Source of the DNA: Agapanthus africanus
Lineage: Eukaryota; Streptophyta; Magnoliopsida; Asparagales; Amaryllidaceae
Direction: 5' to 3'
Assembly: GCA_030015575.1 (NCBI GenBank)
Contig: CM057349.1
Span: forward strand, 259,155,077 to 259,219,076
Length of the DNA: 64,000 nt
Positions within the stretch are counted from its first letter, which is position 1, and each line of letters starts with the position of its first letter. The translations under genes were made by a program, and so were the position numbers. Below are positions 1 to 12,199 of this stretch, in pieces. The notes under the pieces were generated by a model. It did not search any database and was not told the DNA's origin. It saw nothing but the letters and a program-made list of their open reading frames with translations.

Positions 1-1692
1 GTAAACTGAATCACATACGAAAGTCAAACGATCTAAAGGAACAAGCATAGGTTAAAACGTATGTCCCGCCCACGCAAAAGAACCAAATACCGCTCGATAT
101 CGGCGTACGAACTCCGATGGATCGAGATAACATCATCAAACAACTTGTAGTTTTAAAACACATTACTTATACCATAAAACACGATTAAATCCATCGAAAC
201 CCTAAAATCCATCAAACCGTCCAATTTCGTAAAACCCGAAAATGCCAGTATACCGTTTTTCATCAAAACTTGACATTTAAATGAAACTAATGGTCATAAA
301 ACTCATTAAATAGCATTACTAAACTATACAAACCATTACTATATTTTTATTACACAATTTTGCATTTATTTGAAATTTCTAGTTTGCAACTTTCAACAAT
401 TTTAACATTTTTCAAGCAAAATACCACAATTCCACCACAAAACATGATTTTGCATGAATTAATGTATTAAACCACAATTCATGATGATAATGATTTAATG
501 AAACCATAAATTATATTTTTAATCTCATTTATTTAGGAATTTTCAAAATCTAGTTTACAAAATAATAGCATTTTATTAGTATTTTCCAATTCTCAAAGTA
601 ATCTAGTGATCAAACTAAGTTTTTCTTTCCATTTACATGCTAATATTCTCACTAAAACTACAATCTAATGATAGTAACTTTAATTGGAATTTTATATTAC
701 CCACAAACACATTTTAGAAAAATCTAGTTAGCTAATTTCCTTATTTAAAACAATTTTAAATGAAAATTTTACAATTTAACAACCATGCAATATTTTCCAA
801 TTCTAAAAGTGTTAAACTAACTATTATAACCCTAATTAATTATTAAAAACCCTAACTTGAATTTACAACCCTAACTTGCATTTTTAAAAAAAACATAGAA
901 TTAATTCATTAAATCTAATTAAGCTTAAATGAACATCTAAAACAATAAATCAAAAGAAAGAAATTATACCTCCCAAAATATGAAATCCAAACAAGAAATG
1001 AGCCTCCAAAATGCATGCTTTCTATCTCCAAATTTTATATAAAAATGAGCAAGGAATAAAGAGTATGGAATAAATAGGATTTTGTGGAATTTTAATTGAA
1101 TTTTTGATGTGTTTTTAATGAATTTTGGATAAAAATGAGGTGGGAAAAGGGGAGGGGCAGCCATGGGGGGTTGTGGCCGGCCTTGGTGAGGTGAGGGAGA
1201 GAAAGAAGTGAGTGTGAAAGTGTGTAGAAGTTTCAAGAGGAGAAATATCACTTAAAGGTCTTTTCATGGTTTATTTAATTATTTATTTATTTGTTTACTA
1301 TAGCAACTCAAGAAAGCTCTAGAAAATAGGAAAAATTTGCAAATAAATTTTGCATGATACACACTAATTTCTAATATGCCATGGTTCATTTTCACAAATT
1401 AAAACCATTTAAATTTGTAATTTACACTAATTTAGTGTAAAAATAAAGCTTATGTTAATTTAAAATAATTAATTTAGGAAAAATATTTTATTAAACTAAA
1501 AATTTATAAGTGGCTAAATAAACACCATTTACTAGTAATTTCATAATTAAAATAGATATTTTAAAATTTATAATGAAAAGAATCACGGTTTGGTTTTACG
1601 AAAAATACATTTTACTTTACCGAAAATCCTAAAATTCACTTAAACACTTTTATTCATTTAATTATTTATTTAATCATTTTTAAAACGTTACA
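1..1692 (-). mobile_element. Element A, 3' LTR (partial, cut by window start)
   Basis: These bases are a near-exact direct repeat of 6322..8014, the distal part of the other LTR of the same element. The right border reads AAAACGTTACA and is followed by a polypurine tract on the minus strand, which makes this the 3' LTR of a minus-strand element. About 2.8 kb of it lies outside the window. It is AT-rich. In the element's sense it carries a pyrimidine-rich run followed by GGCCGGCC (about 1145..1215). A 95-codon minus-strand ORF (964..1251) matches no family I know and is probably fortuitous. Confidence 0.9.
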
Positions 1693-1709
1693 ATCTTCCC
1701 CCCTTTAAG
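1693..1709 (-). promoter_or_regulatory. Polypurine tract of element A
   Basis: On the minus strand the bases before the LTR terminus TGTAACG read CTTAAAGGGGGGAAGAT. This is a plus-strand priming tract directly abutting the 3' LTR. The same tract abuts the 3' LTR of element B. Confidence 0.85.
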
Positions 1710-2233
1710 AAATTCGGTCCCCGAATTTAAATTAAAACCCCCCCTCCAAATACTAAAACGTTTAGCAAAACATCCAAATCGTCGGGGCTCCGAAATCATC
1801 AATACATAACAAAAATCAACTCCGTCAAGCATAACGCAATCATCGGAGTTATGGCGAGAATAAAATATCAAAACTCAATATGAAAACCATCATAATATAC
1901 ATCAATCTATAACTTATATATAGTGCGCATCATAGTAAAACCGTACAAATATCTGGATAAGGCAATATGCAAACACCCCTTTTTGAAAATTGCCGTGTGA
2001 TGCACGTGTCACGGCATAAGTAGCGGACGTTTAAAAAAAAAAGCTATATATATATCTTTTATTTAACATACACGTCCCGCCTGGTTACTAAATCAAATAA
2101 TAATGATTATGAAAACATACTGCTCAAACTGAAATCAATCCCAATCACATCATAAAAATATCATATGCGTCCGGTGCGCACTGAAATCGAAACCAACTAA
2201 AGATACCATGAATACACACAAAAATAAAACTTA

Positions 2234-2404
2234 GTGCAACAGGTGTGCACCAAAAACATCTGTCAAGTGCAACGGGCGTGCACGACTCAATATCAGGTGC
2301 ATCTAATCTGCACAAAACCCCGATTTAGTGCATCTGGTGTGCACAAAATCGCATCAAGTGCGCCAAGTATGCGCAAGAATCCGAATCAGGTGCACATGGT
2401 GCAC
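2234..2404. repeat. Array of six 15-17-bp imperfect palindromes, about 31-bp period
   Basis: Units start at 2234, 2267, 2297, 2328, 2358 and 2390. Each opens with GTGC and closes with GCAC or GCGC, for example GTGCAACAGGTGTGCAC. Spacers are about 13-16 bp and differ in sequence. Outlying related units occur at 2167..2181 and 2544..2560. The same array is in element B at 26145..26316. A protein-binding or RNA-structure role is inference. Confidence 0.8.
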
Positions 2405-3486
2405 GAAAACTAACCTCGAATATCAAAATCAAAATCACAGTACAAAAATGCATGAAAACTAAGTCAAAACATATGTCAAAATCATGTGTGACCCCTATGC
2501 ACGAAATCAATCAAAAATCTCAAAATATATAAAACTAAATCAAGTGTACTGGGTGCGTACTAAACCATATCAATACAACTGATATATGAAACACAGATAG
2601 AATGAAGGTACACACAGGAAATACCAATCGTAGAACAAAGTCCTCAAAATACAAAAATCCAATCAACGAAAAATATGAAATTCAAATCACTAAATCACAA
2701 TCGTAAACACTATCGTCAATGTGCGCCTCTTTCCTCTGATGTCGATTGCTTCGAACTCGTCTCTTCGTAGCTGTGCTGACTGCGCTACCAACGGCAATAC
2801 TCATATCTAGAGTCTCCCACGTAGTCGATCCCTTCACATGATATCCGGACTACATTAAACTTTTCGATCGATCCATCAAATCCCATAATTCCCCGAGAGC
2901 TCAACACTCAAGTACAGTTTAAAAATATCCGGTACATACCCCAGCATCGATGATCCAGCTGTAGAAGGGCAAACCCAAGCCTCACTAATGGCACAGCGGA
3001 ACTGCCGTAAATCCTAAGGTTCAAGGGCGTTCTCGTGGTCATTATGTCGAGTTAGGGTTTCACTCTTCTAGAGGGTCCATCGAAATACCTGCATGTTCTT
3101 CCGAATACTTTAACTTAGGAAAATGGTTTTCTGATAATCGTTCGAACCCTTTAACTTCATCCGGACGGCATGTGAATACCCTTCGTCCACACGCTAAGCA
3201 ATGCTTCAATCCTCAAGAATAACCAATACTCTAATGGTTATCGCATTCGAGCCGCAGCTCCCTTTGCCCGTGCGCCCGTGGTAACAGAACCACCCTCCGA
3301 CATCGACGAAGATAGATCAAAGGAACGAATGAAATACGGTGCAAACAAATGTACATCCTAAGGCTCCTTAAGCAGAGTAGCGTATCGTAAGTATGCTGCG
3401 GACCATACCCACGGTACGTTACTCTACCTAAATCGCCTACTCCATCAACCAAGGGTCACCTAGACTTATACAAGGTTAAACCTAGC

Positions 3487-3498
3487 GCTTTGATACCA
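3487..3498 (-). promoter_or_regulatory. Primer-binding site of element A (initiator Met tRNA)
   Basis: The minus strand reads TGGTATCAAAGC four bases from the LTR terminus. It differs by one base from TGGTATCAGAGC, the usual complement of the plant initiator-Met tRNA 3' end. It fixes the element as minus-strand and marks 3503..8014 as the 5' LTR. Confidence 0.9.
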
Positions 3499-5042
3499 AC
3501 TTTGTCACGATCCGAAGGTACGGAACGTGACCGGCACTTAGATTACGAAGCGTCTAGAGGCGCCACGTGACCTAAGTAAGCCGAAGCCCAGAAATCTAAA
3601 CCATAAAAGAAGAAAAAGAAGAAAAGAAAAGAAAACAAGTATAAAAACATCAGCAAATTTTACCAAAAATTTCGGCAGAGTCTCCTCTGTAAAAACTGGC
3701 CCCCAAACGGGTACAACAAGTATAATATACATAAACAATAAAAAACATCCCCAACGGGAGCTAGCTCAACGCCAACAGGCGGAGACAACCACAACAATCA
3801 CAATAATATATAACGCCAAAGGGCGAGGCTTAAAACTCAAAAGAAAACAAAAACCACCAGATCAGAATAACACATGCGCGACTCTAAGGTCGAAATAAAA
3901 GACTGGTCCAATAAACTTATCAATTAATACAAGTATGGTTGATGGAGCTTACTAGATACAAATGAATGAATAAAAGTACAATGGTGGTTCGGATACAAGT
4001 GAACCAACCTACCGTGCAAATCACCCTGAAAGAATAGATGTGCCAGCAAGCTGCCAGGGAAACCTGTACACCGAACCTGTAATAAAATTTGGCACAACGG
4101 GGGTGAGTTGCCAACTCGTGAGTAGATGACATCTACGAAAAGAAATCGAATGCACGACGCTATCCTAGGTCATAATAATAATACACTACTAAGTCTCAAA
4201 CCTCAAGTAATAGCAGGGTAATAATACGTGTAAGTGCCGATACTCCGTGCTCGTGTCAGTGCCTCATATAGTACTATGTCATATAAATGGATATGCATGC
4301 ACCATGAATGTAAAATAAGCAATCCTGAAATCCAGGTATATCTGTATAAGAAATCTTTGGCTGTTATCATAGTAAAATGTGTATAAGAATCTGAAATCTC
4401 AACAATGAAATCAATGGAAATCCGAGTCAAGCATCGACACAAATATGTAAATCTCAAGTCTCAATATGTCGGGCTCCGTCAGTCCGGATCGGCCCATATC
4501 ATCAAATCCCACGACAACGGTTGGTATCCTCCGGATATCCTCCGCGCCAGACATCACCGGTAGGTAGTCTTCCCCTGCCAGGCTCATCGTCTACAACTCG
4601 ATCTTCTTGCCCCGGGGTACCATACCGGGCCCACCATATACCCGAGACGGTTCATCCACTCCTCGAATCGGGTCTCGAAATCCAACAGAAAACATGAAAT
4701 ACTCATGGTGGACGACACATACATCACGAGAAAAACCGCATCTTATTTTAAAAAAAGAGAAAAGGAGAGAGAGAAGTTTTTATATATTTTTGCGGTTTTC
4801 CCCAAAAATCCAGAAATCTCATAGAAATCCAAATCTCAAAATCATGAGTAAGTATATGATAAGTGTCGGCATATGCCCATACTACTATGCGATAACATGA
4901 AAATATGAATGCATGAATGTCTAAGTAATAAATATCATGTCTATACTAACGTCAGAGAATAATCACAATAATATATTGGTCAAGTTGTTAACTGATTCTA
5001 TCAATGAAAGATAATATAATCTAAAGTGTACGTGACATAGCA

Positions 5043-5108
5043 ATTACCGATGATGATGTGTGTGAGCCAGCAAATAAGTGTGCGTGGAATATGCGCATCA
5101 TCGGTAAT
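5043..5108. repeat. Conserved 13-bp inverted repeat in element A LTR
   Basis: The arms ATTACCGATGATG (5043..5055) and CATCATCGGTAAT (5096..5108) are perfect complements separated by 40 bases. The same arms occur at the equivalent place in B (22582..22647) and H (61227..61291). Confidence 0.85.
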
Positions 5109-6278
5109 AGTGCTGGTGTCCTAACAGGTAAAGTTTATACTGATTATAGCAACATATAAAAGAACATGCACCATGATGATTACAGTATGAATGTAAATAC
5201 AAGTGTGCATTATCCACTCCTCTGCGAGATACGAGTACAACTACCACTATGTGAGTCGAACCTAAACTAGTGTCCATCTAACATTCTAAGAAACTAAACC
5301 TAATAGACTAGTCAGTAAGAAACTAGAGTCTACCTAGGGTCTAAATCAATATCTCTAATAGTCGGCGATCCTGCCTCAATAGCGTCACGTACGTAGTACG
5401 GCTTCCTCGAATCAAGAGTGCGGATCAATCATCAAATCTAAGCCTCGTACGGTAAAATCCATCGTACGGCATCCCAATATCGGGGTACGGTCAAGTATCT
5501 CCTAGGTGTCTCATTATTCGTATAATATCATCACCAACACATCTCATGATCAAGGTGTTAAACTGTAATCGCCTACATCGATCATATATCATTGCCATCA
5601 TAATATGCATCATTAGTTTATCCTCAGAAGTATCATGTCATATGTATCATATTGTGATTAAGTCATACCGATATCTTATCGTCATCAAGTCACAAGCTAC
5701 AGCCCAGGTACTATTTTAGCGTCCCATGTACCTCAATATCACCACCACCCTTCATAATTTATATATTCATGTTCATTATCTCATTCTCTAATGATCCGCT
5801 AACACTTTAATACGACTGTATAGTCAAGAATCACGGCATCAAGCCCAGTTATACTGTTTCATCATACCACAGATATCATATCACATCAATGAATCCCATA
5901 TACGTGTTGTGTATATATATACACCTATACCTAGTTTTATATATATACACACATATACGTATACGCCATGTCAAGTCTCAGTGTGTGCGTGTGTGTTTCT
6001 ACCTGAAACCTAAGAACTTTTCCAAGGTACTCATCCCCTGATAAGGTTTTCCTAAATCAGTCTAGTTCAGCCTAGGGTTATTACTAGGGTCCTACGCGTT
6101 AAGTATCTAGGGTCACATCTGGTTTCCTACTGACAATAAATACTATTCCTATTCTACGTTGCGGGGGTGCTAAACGCCATCTACCCGACTTCCCCCCGTA
6201 GACATACATCTACTCACCTGGTCCATGTCTGCCGAAGACAGTGTCGCCATCATCCTCTTCATCGCCCGCAGTCCACGT

Positions 6279-6292
6279 GGGGGGGGGGGGGG
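6279..6292 (+). repeat. Homopolymer of 14 G
   Basis: This uninterrupted G run follows CCAC in the A LTR. Element B has only GAGGGG at the same place, so it is an expansion in A or an assembly or sequencing slip. Confidence 0.9.
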
Positions 6293-8014
6293 TACCTAGA
6301 CGCAAACATATAAATAGCATCGTAAACTGAATCACATACGAAAGTCAAACGATCTAAAGGAACAAGCATAGGTTAAAACCTATGTCCCGCCCACGCAAAA
6401 GAACCAAATACCGCTCGATATCGGCGTACGAAATCCGATGGATCGAGATAACATCATCAAACAACTTGTAGTTTTAAAACACATTACTTATACCATAAAA
6501 CACGATTAAATCCATCGAAACCCTAAAATCCATCAAACCGTCCAATTTCGTAAAACCCGAAAATGCCAGTATACCGTTTTTCATCAAAACTTGACATTTA
6601 AATGAAACTAATGGTCATAAAACTCATTAAATAGCATTACTAAACTATACAAACCATTACTATATTTTTATTACACAATTTTGCATTTATTTGAAATTTC
6701 TAGTTTGCAACTTTCAACAATTTTAACATTTTTCAAGCAAAATACCACAATTCCACCACAAAACATGATTTTGCATGAATTAATGTATTAAACCACAATT
6801 CATGATGATAATGATTTAATGAAACCATAAATTATATTTTTAATCTCATTTATTTAGGAATTTTCAAAATCTAGTTTACAAAATAATAGCATTTTATTAG
6901 TATTTTCCAATTCTCAAAGTAATCTAGTGATCAAACTAAGTTTTTCTTTCCATTTACATGCTAATATTCTCACTAAAACTACAATCTAATGATAGTAACT
7001 TTAATTGGAATTTTATATTACCCACAAACACATTTTAGAAAAATCTAGTTAGCTAATTTCCTTATTTAAAACAATTTTAAATGAAAATTTTACAATTTAA
7101 CAACCATGCAATATTTTCCAATTCTAAAAGTGTTAAACTAACTATTATAACCCTAATTAATTATTAAAAACCCTAACTTGAATTTACAACCCTAACTTGC
7201 ATTTTTAAAAAAAACATAGAATTAATTCATTAAATCTAATTAAGCTTAAATGAACATCTAAAACAATAAATCAAAAGAAAGAAATTATACCTCCCAAAAT
7301 ATGAAATCCAAACAAGAAATGAGCCTCCAAAATGCATGCTTTCTATCTCCAAATTTCATATAAAAATGAGCAAGGAATAAAGAGTATGGAATAAATAGGA
7401 TTTTTTGGAATTTTAATTGAATTTTTCATGTGTTTTTAATGAATTTTGGATAAAACTGAGGTGGGAAAAGGGGAGGGGCAGCCATGGGGGGTTGTGGCCG
7501 GCCTTGGTGAGGTGAGGGAGAGAAAGAAGTGAGTGTGAAAGTGTGTAGAAGTTTCAAGAAGAGAAATATCACTTAAAGGTCTTTTCATGGTTTATTTAAT
7601 TATTTATTTATTTGTTTACTATAGCAACTCAAGAAAGCTCTAGAAAATAGGAAAAATTTGCAAATAAATTTTTCATGATACACACTAATTTCTAATATGC
7701 CATGGTTCATTTTCACAATTACAACCATTTAAATTTATAATTTACACTAATTTAGTGTAAAAATAAAGCTTATGTTAATATTTAAAATAATTAATTTAGG
7801 AAAAATATTTTATTAAACTAAAAATTTATAAGTGGCTTAATAAACACCATTTACTAGTAATTTCATAATTAAAATAGATATTTTAAAATTTATAATGAAA
7901 ACAATCACGGTTTGGTTTTACGAAAAATACATTTTACTTTACCGAAAATCCTAAAATTCACTTAAACACTTTTATTCATTTAATTATTTATTTAATCATT
8001 TTTAAAACGTTACA

Positions 8015-9921
8015 GCTATGTTGCAACTGATCCGAACTTGCTCGATCTCCGGTCTCGTCGTCCAGGTGGCACCACGTCGACGGATCTTTAAACGGGCTCC
8101 CGCCTCTGAACCGAGGCAACTCGATCGTCAAGTTTGCTAAAAGAGACGACCAAGATTGATGTAGAGAATGAGTAGAACACTTTGTCTCGTTACGTCTAAG
8201 GCTATGGACGAACGGTTAAACGAAGTTGCCAATTGGAAATCGGGTGAATGGAAATTGAACTATATGAAATTTCCATACACTAAAGTATCATAATCTTTTT
8301 CAAATGAATCAAATCCTTATGCCACAAGAGGGGGCCGACCACTATATAATGAAGAGGGGGGTGAATGTAGGAGCTCACAAGAGGGTGACCATAACCTTCA
8401 TACTTATCATCACATTTAAAGAAATAATGAATCATCAACTATCATTAAATGCAACCAATGAACATAAACCTAGTCACCTTAACAACTCATCACACCATTA
8501 ATGCTCACAAATGAATCATGAATCTAGTCACTATATCTAGAATCTTCTAGAACCATGACTCACCAAATGAAGAAAAGATAAATCCGTCTTTAACCGAATG
8601 TTAAAAACGGGTGATAGAAAACTGGAAACTGGCAACTTCCAAAAATCATCCCGAAACGAATTTCAGGATAACCCCGTATCGGTATAAACATACCCGCATT
8701 TGTATTACGACCGAATACAAATGCAACTGAGACAAAGATATTATATCTACACAGTATAATACTGGGATCCGGCTTAAACCAAAGCCTACCAGTATTATCT
8801 GCCCGAAAAATGACACGTGCGAAAACGCACGTGCATTTTCCGAACCTTGCCATAAACCCATACGGCACCTACAACGTTTCGCCCGAACTTGGGAAAGTGT
8901 CTGTGGGGGACTCTAATGACTCATCAATACACTGGCACTGGGTATAACCCCTAGCACGTCAGAGGTATAAGCTGTTCGTAACGGTTTGCCTATGTATTGA
9001 TTGGAAAGGAAGCTGACGAGCGAAATCATCTATAAACCCTACTGAGCCTGACAGTGACAATATCCGTACAGTCCGGAACATTCGTCTATGAGTATCGCAT
9101 ATACGGCCCAGGGGGTCGGTAAACGTCAGACCCCCAATAGCTGCATAAGTCGTGTCAGAGAGCAGCCCAGAATACCCTGAGATACTACTGGTATACCTAC
9201 CAGTATATCTCGATTACCCTGGCCAGGGATTTCGTGTAATGGCTCTCCTAAACACAGCGCGATCTCACCCCCAATACCGGGAGAGACGAATCCCCGACGA
9301 TCCGCTCACTTGCCTCCAATGTGGCTCGGGACTGTACCTAAAATATACCTGTTTGCACGACTCCTTTGACCCGTGGTAGGGTATAAATCAAAGCACAGTG
9401 GGAACTCACACGAGACAAATGACGACCTCAGGTCGATGAACTAACCTGTACACATGTCACCAGGGAACTGCTATCTGACGATATGTATAATACCAACTAG
9501 CATGTTCCCGGCGAGTCCTGTCCGGTGTACTCATAACCTAATGAGCACCTGTATACATCTTAGGTGATCCAACTGACACCAGTGGCTTGTGAGACCGGCC
9601 ACCGCCCCTCGTCGGGGTCTCGACTGTATACACTAGTCTACTCTGGAGTATCGATGCCCTGTCTCGAAACTCCCACGACTAGGGACACTTTTAAGGATGT
9701 GCTTACAGACCCCAGCTCTCACGTATATGATCGCCGTCATACTGCCGGTAGTCAAGCAAGAATCCTATGGGCTCTATCAACATCTATATGATGATAAAGA
9801 CAGACCAGATAGCATACTATCATCTCGAGTAAGCCTGTTATATCGGTATAGGTCCTCCCTCAATCATTGCAATCACGTACCTGCGATCCAATAATTGACT
9901 TAGAGGGCACTATATCCAACA
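8015..9921 (-). mobile_element. Element F: diverged E-type LTR, interrupted by A
   Basis: The segment is homologous, in reverse complement, to the LTR of element E; for instance 9541..9660 matches 33530..33660 reversed. Its right end, ATATCCAACA, is the reverse complement of the E-type LTR start. No polypurine complement follows on the right, so this is an outer boundary: F is either a solo LTR or the 5' LTR of a minus-strand element. By comparison with E, roughly the last 270 bp of the LTR are missing at 8015. Insertion of A explains this, and the remainder should lie left of the window. Divergence from E is clearly larger than among the E copies, so F is an older insertion. Its small ORFs are unrecognised. 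Confidence 0.8.
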
Positions 9922-10618
9922 GATTCTTTGCGCCGCACTAAAAAATAAAAATATTGATTGCAGTTGATTGTTATTGCTTTGCATATTTTAATCGGACTTT
10001 AAGGGGCTTGAAACCAATACAGATTGGGTGGGGATTTCATCACCCTTCCCAGGACCCCAGAAATCACAAAAAGCATATGCATTGACCATTGTTTAATTAA
10101 AAAATACTAGACTTAGCCCTAAGGACGTCGCGCTCAATAGGACAAAGGACTGGTTGTAGGCATCGGCCGTTTATCCTATCCTGACTTTGCGGTGTCTAGG
10201 CAAGTGTGTCTAAGGCAAGTGGTTACTTAATTAGGGCCACTACTTACGTAGTGGGGAGCCTCCCACTTACCTGGCACTTACCTGGCCGCAATTGGCGGAG
10301 AAGAGGCGGTTTGAGGTCCTATTTCTAGCCCTTTGGAACAGTTAGGAGCTGTCTAGCTGACCTAGGTGACCCTAGATCTAGGTGTGATTGTGCATATTTT
10401 GTCTGTGATTGTTTGAAGCCGTAAGTCCGTACATATTTCTGTAAAGCTCTTTCTAAAATAGAAAAAAAAGAAAAAAAAACAGAAAACAAAAACTTTTATA
10501 AAAACTTGACCTTTGTCGCCAGAATCCATTTTTTTTACCCACCTCCCATCGTATTTCTCCATTGACATTTTATTACCCTCACCTTCTCCTCTTTGACTAC
10601 ACTAAACTCGTTTAGTAT
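9922..10618 (+). other. Element D, 5' leader (non-coding)
   Basis: The stretch lies between the F boundary and the first gag codon, with no convincing ORF. A motif TTTGCGCCGCAC at about 9928..9939 resembles a damaged TGGCGCC-type primer-binding site used by Athila/Tat elements; this is tentative. An A-rich purine run lies at 10458..10500. Confidence 0.5.
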
Positions 10619-12199
10619 ATGTCCGGTTGGACTCGGGACACTAGCGCCCACCTAGTCCGCATTACGTTAGTCGCTACCGACTATGCGATCGACTCAGACG
10701 TCGAAACTCCTTCCACGCCTCTTTCACCCTTACCTTTGCCGGCCAACTTCGACGTTGACCGGAATTCTGTTCATACATCCTTACCTTCACCATCACCAAC
10801 CTCTTCTTCCGCGATGTCAGGATTTAATCCAAACATCCCTTTGATTCCCCCGGGATTGATTCCACCTCCTATGGATGCGAATAACCCACAACCGCCGCCT
10901 GTTGTAGCGCCACAGCGAATCGCGCTCCAGGATCGTTTCTATCCTACCCGCTCTGCACTTCCCACCTGTCTTTCCCTTCCATCGGCCAATGGGGATAATT
11001 TCTAAATTAAGCCCCACTTCATTAACATGCTTCCGAAATTTCATGGGCTTGAATCTAAAGATGCCTATATCTTCATCAACAAGTTCCAGAATGTTTTTGC
11101 CATGATGAAAACGACCCAGCTGTCTGACGATGCTAGACGACTACGGGTCATTCCGTTCACTTTGTGCGATCTTGCTGAAAAGTGGCTGTATAGCACTGCT
11201 TCCCACTCCATTACCAGTTGGGACGAGTTTGAGAAAGCGTTTCTCAGGAAATTCTATCCGAATCATAAAACCGTGAGGATCCGTAACGAAATCAACCAAT
11301 TCTCCCAGCTTCCTACTGAACCCTTTTGTAAGTGCTTTGACCGGTATAAAGACCTTCTTGTTTAGTGCCCTCACCACGGTATTGAGAAATGACAACTTTG
11401 CCAAACCTTATACGAGAGCCTGAACCCAGCAACCAAGCAGTTGTTGGAAACCATTTGTCAAGGCCACTTCCTATCTAAATCTGACGAGGAAGCATGGCAA
11501 TTCTTCGATGACCTTGCGGAACAAACGCTTCAATGGGAGAGCACCAGACCAAGTACTTCTTCTTCTTCCTCTACTTCTACTGGTCAGTCTAGGGTAGGCA
11601 TTCACCAACTCGATGTCTCTATTGCAATGAAAGCCGAAATTGCTGCAATCACGAGAAAACTTGAAGCGATAGAGAGCAAATTTTCATCTCCTGCTCCTGC
11701 CCCTGTTCTTCCCCTTCGTACCATTTGTGCTTGTTGTTCCGATCCATCTCACTTAACTGAAGAGTGTCCTTATAATCCGCCATCTCAAGGACAGGATCAG
11801 GTCAATGCTGCATTTCAGCAAAGACCAAGAAACGATCCATACTCTCCCACCTACAATCCTGGTTGGAGGAACCACCCCAACTTCGCCTGGAATCAGAACC
11901 AGCATCAATTCCAAGGCAACAATTTCCAGAGGCCCCCTCTTCCGCAACAACAAGCTCAGCAACAAACTCAACATCAATTTCAGCAGCCCTTCCAACCCCA
12001 ACCTTTTCAAAATAAGACGAACAACTTTGCACCCAACAATTCCTTTCCCCAAAACAACTTTGTTCCGTCAAACAATGATAAGATTTCCTCGCTCGAACGA
12101 AGTCTGGAGGCGTTTGTAAAGCAATCAACTCAATCCACCGCCAACATCCAGTCTTCCATTCAGTCTTTGGTGCAACACACTGTCGCTCACGGGCAAAGC
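10619..12199 (+). pseudogene. gag: Element D gag, 5' part (broken)
   Basis: Gag forms the particle that packages retrotransposon RNA. One reading frame runs from the ATG at 10619 to 12199, interrupted by TAA 11003..11005, TAG 11363..11365 and TGA 11390..11392. The first ~130 codons are Pro/Ser-rich. A retrotransposon gag capsid-like domain follows (about 11027..11520), with the family pattern LPKFHG, EKWLYS, SWDEFEKAFLRKF, RNEI and CPHHG. A CX2CX4HX4C zinc knuckle lies at about 11726..11767, followed by a Gln/Asn/Phe/Pro-rich tail. At 12199 the frame is cut by insertion of C and resumes in phase at 32173. The downstream ATG at 10814 is an alternative start. It cannot make full-length Gag without readthrough of three stops. 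Confidence 0.9.
12195..12199 (+). repeat. Left target-site duplication of element C (AAAGC)
   Basis: AAAGC immediately precedes the LTR start TGTTAG at 12200 and recurs at 32168..32172 right after the other LTR. Removing C plus one copy restores the gag reading frame. Confidence 0.95.

Larger units (their letters stand above)
1693..3502 (-). mobile_element. Element A, non-coding internal domain (LARD-like)
   Basis: The internal domain is bounded by a polypurine tract (left) and a primer-binding site (right), both in minus orientation. It is only about 1.8 kb and has no gag, protease, integrase or RT motif in any frame; the longest minus ORF, about 73 codons at 3231..3452, is unrecognised. 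Small internal domain plus giant LTRs is the architecture of LARDs, non-autonomous elements that use another element's proteins. The domain is closely similar to the internal domain of element B (25606..27393), including the palindrome array. Both copies have a short ATG-started stretch around 3240..3310 that could be a relic gag start, but it is too short to assign. Confidence 0.85.
3503..8014 (-). mobile_element. Element A, complete 5' LTR (about 4.5 kb)
   Basis: The ends are TGTAACG and GTGACA in the element's sense, a TG..CA pair. At about 4,512 bp it is unusually long for a plant LTR. It is homologous to the LTRs of B and H over the half nearest the primer site, while the distal U3 part differs from B, so A and B are sub-families. 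It holds a conserved hairpin (5043..5108), a near-palindromic GC block around 4607..4640, TA-rich dinucleotide runs around 5910..5960 and a 14-G tract (6279..6292). No coding capacity is recognised. The plus-strand ORF at 4607..4900 recurs in B and H but is antisense to the element. The five bases after it are GCTAT; the matching left target site is outside the window. Confidence 0.92.

Noticed and set aside
964-1251. 95-codon minus-strand ORF in the A LTR
   Set aside because: Low-complexity, Pro/Phe-rich translation of CT-rich LTR DNA without a recognisable domain; the corresponding region of the other A LTR does not keep an equivalent ORF.
2234-2404. CRISPR-like geometry (short repeats, regular spacers)
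   Set aside because: Units are imperfect palindromes of 15-17 bp with spacers of only about 13-16 bp, in a plant retrotransposon with no cas genes; the same array and spacers recur in another element copy.
4607-4900. Plus-strand ORF MPRGTIPGP..., also at 22143..22445 and 60805..61035
   Set aside because: It is antisense to the LARD elements, changes length and C-terminus by frameshift between copies, and matches no family known to me; conservation follows the LTR DNA.
11753-12128. Minus and alternate-frame ORFs over D gag
   Set aside because: Shadows of the Gln/Asn-rich gag tail; the plus-strand frame carries the zinc knuckle and gag motifs.
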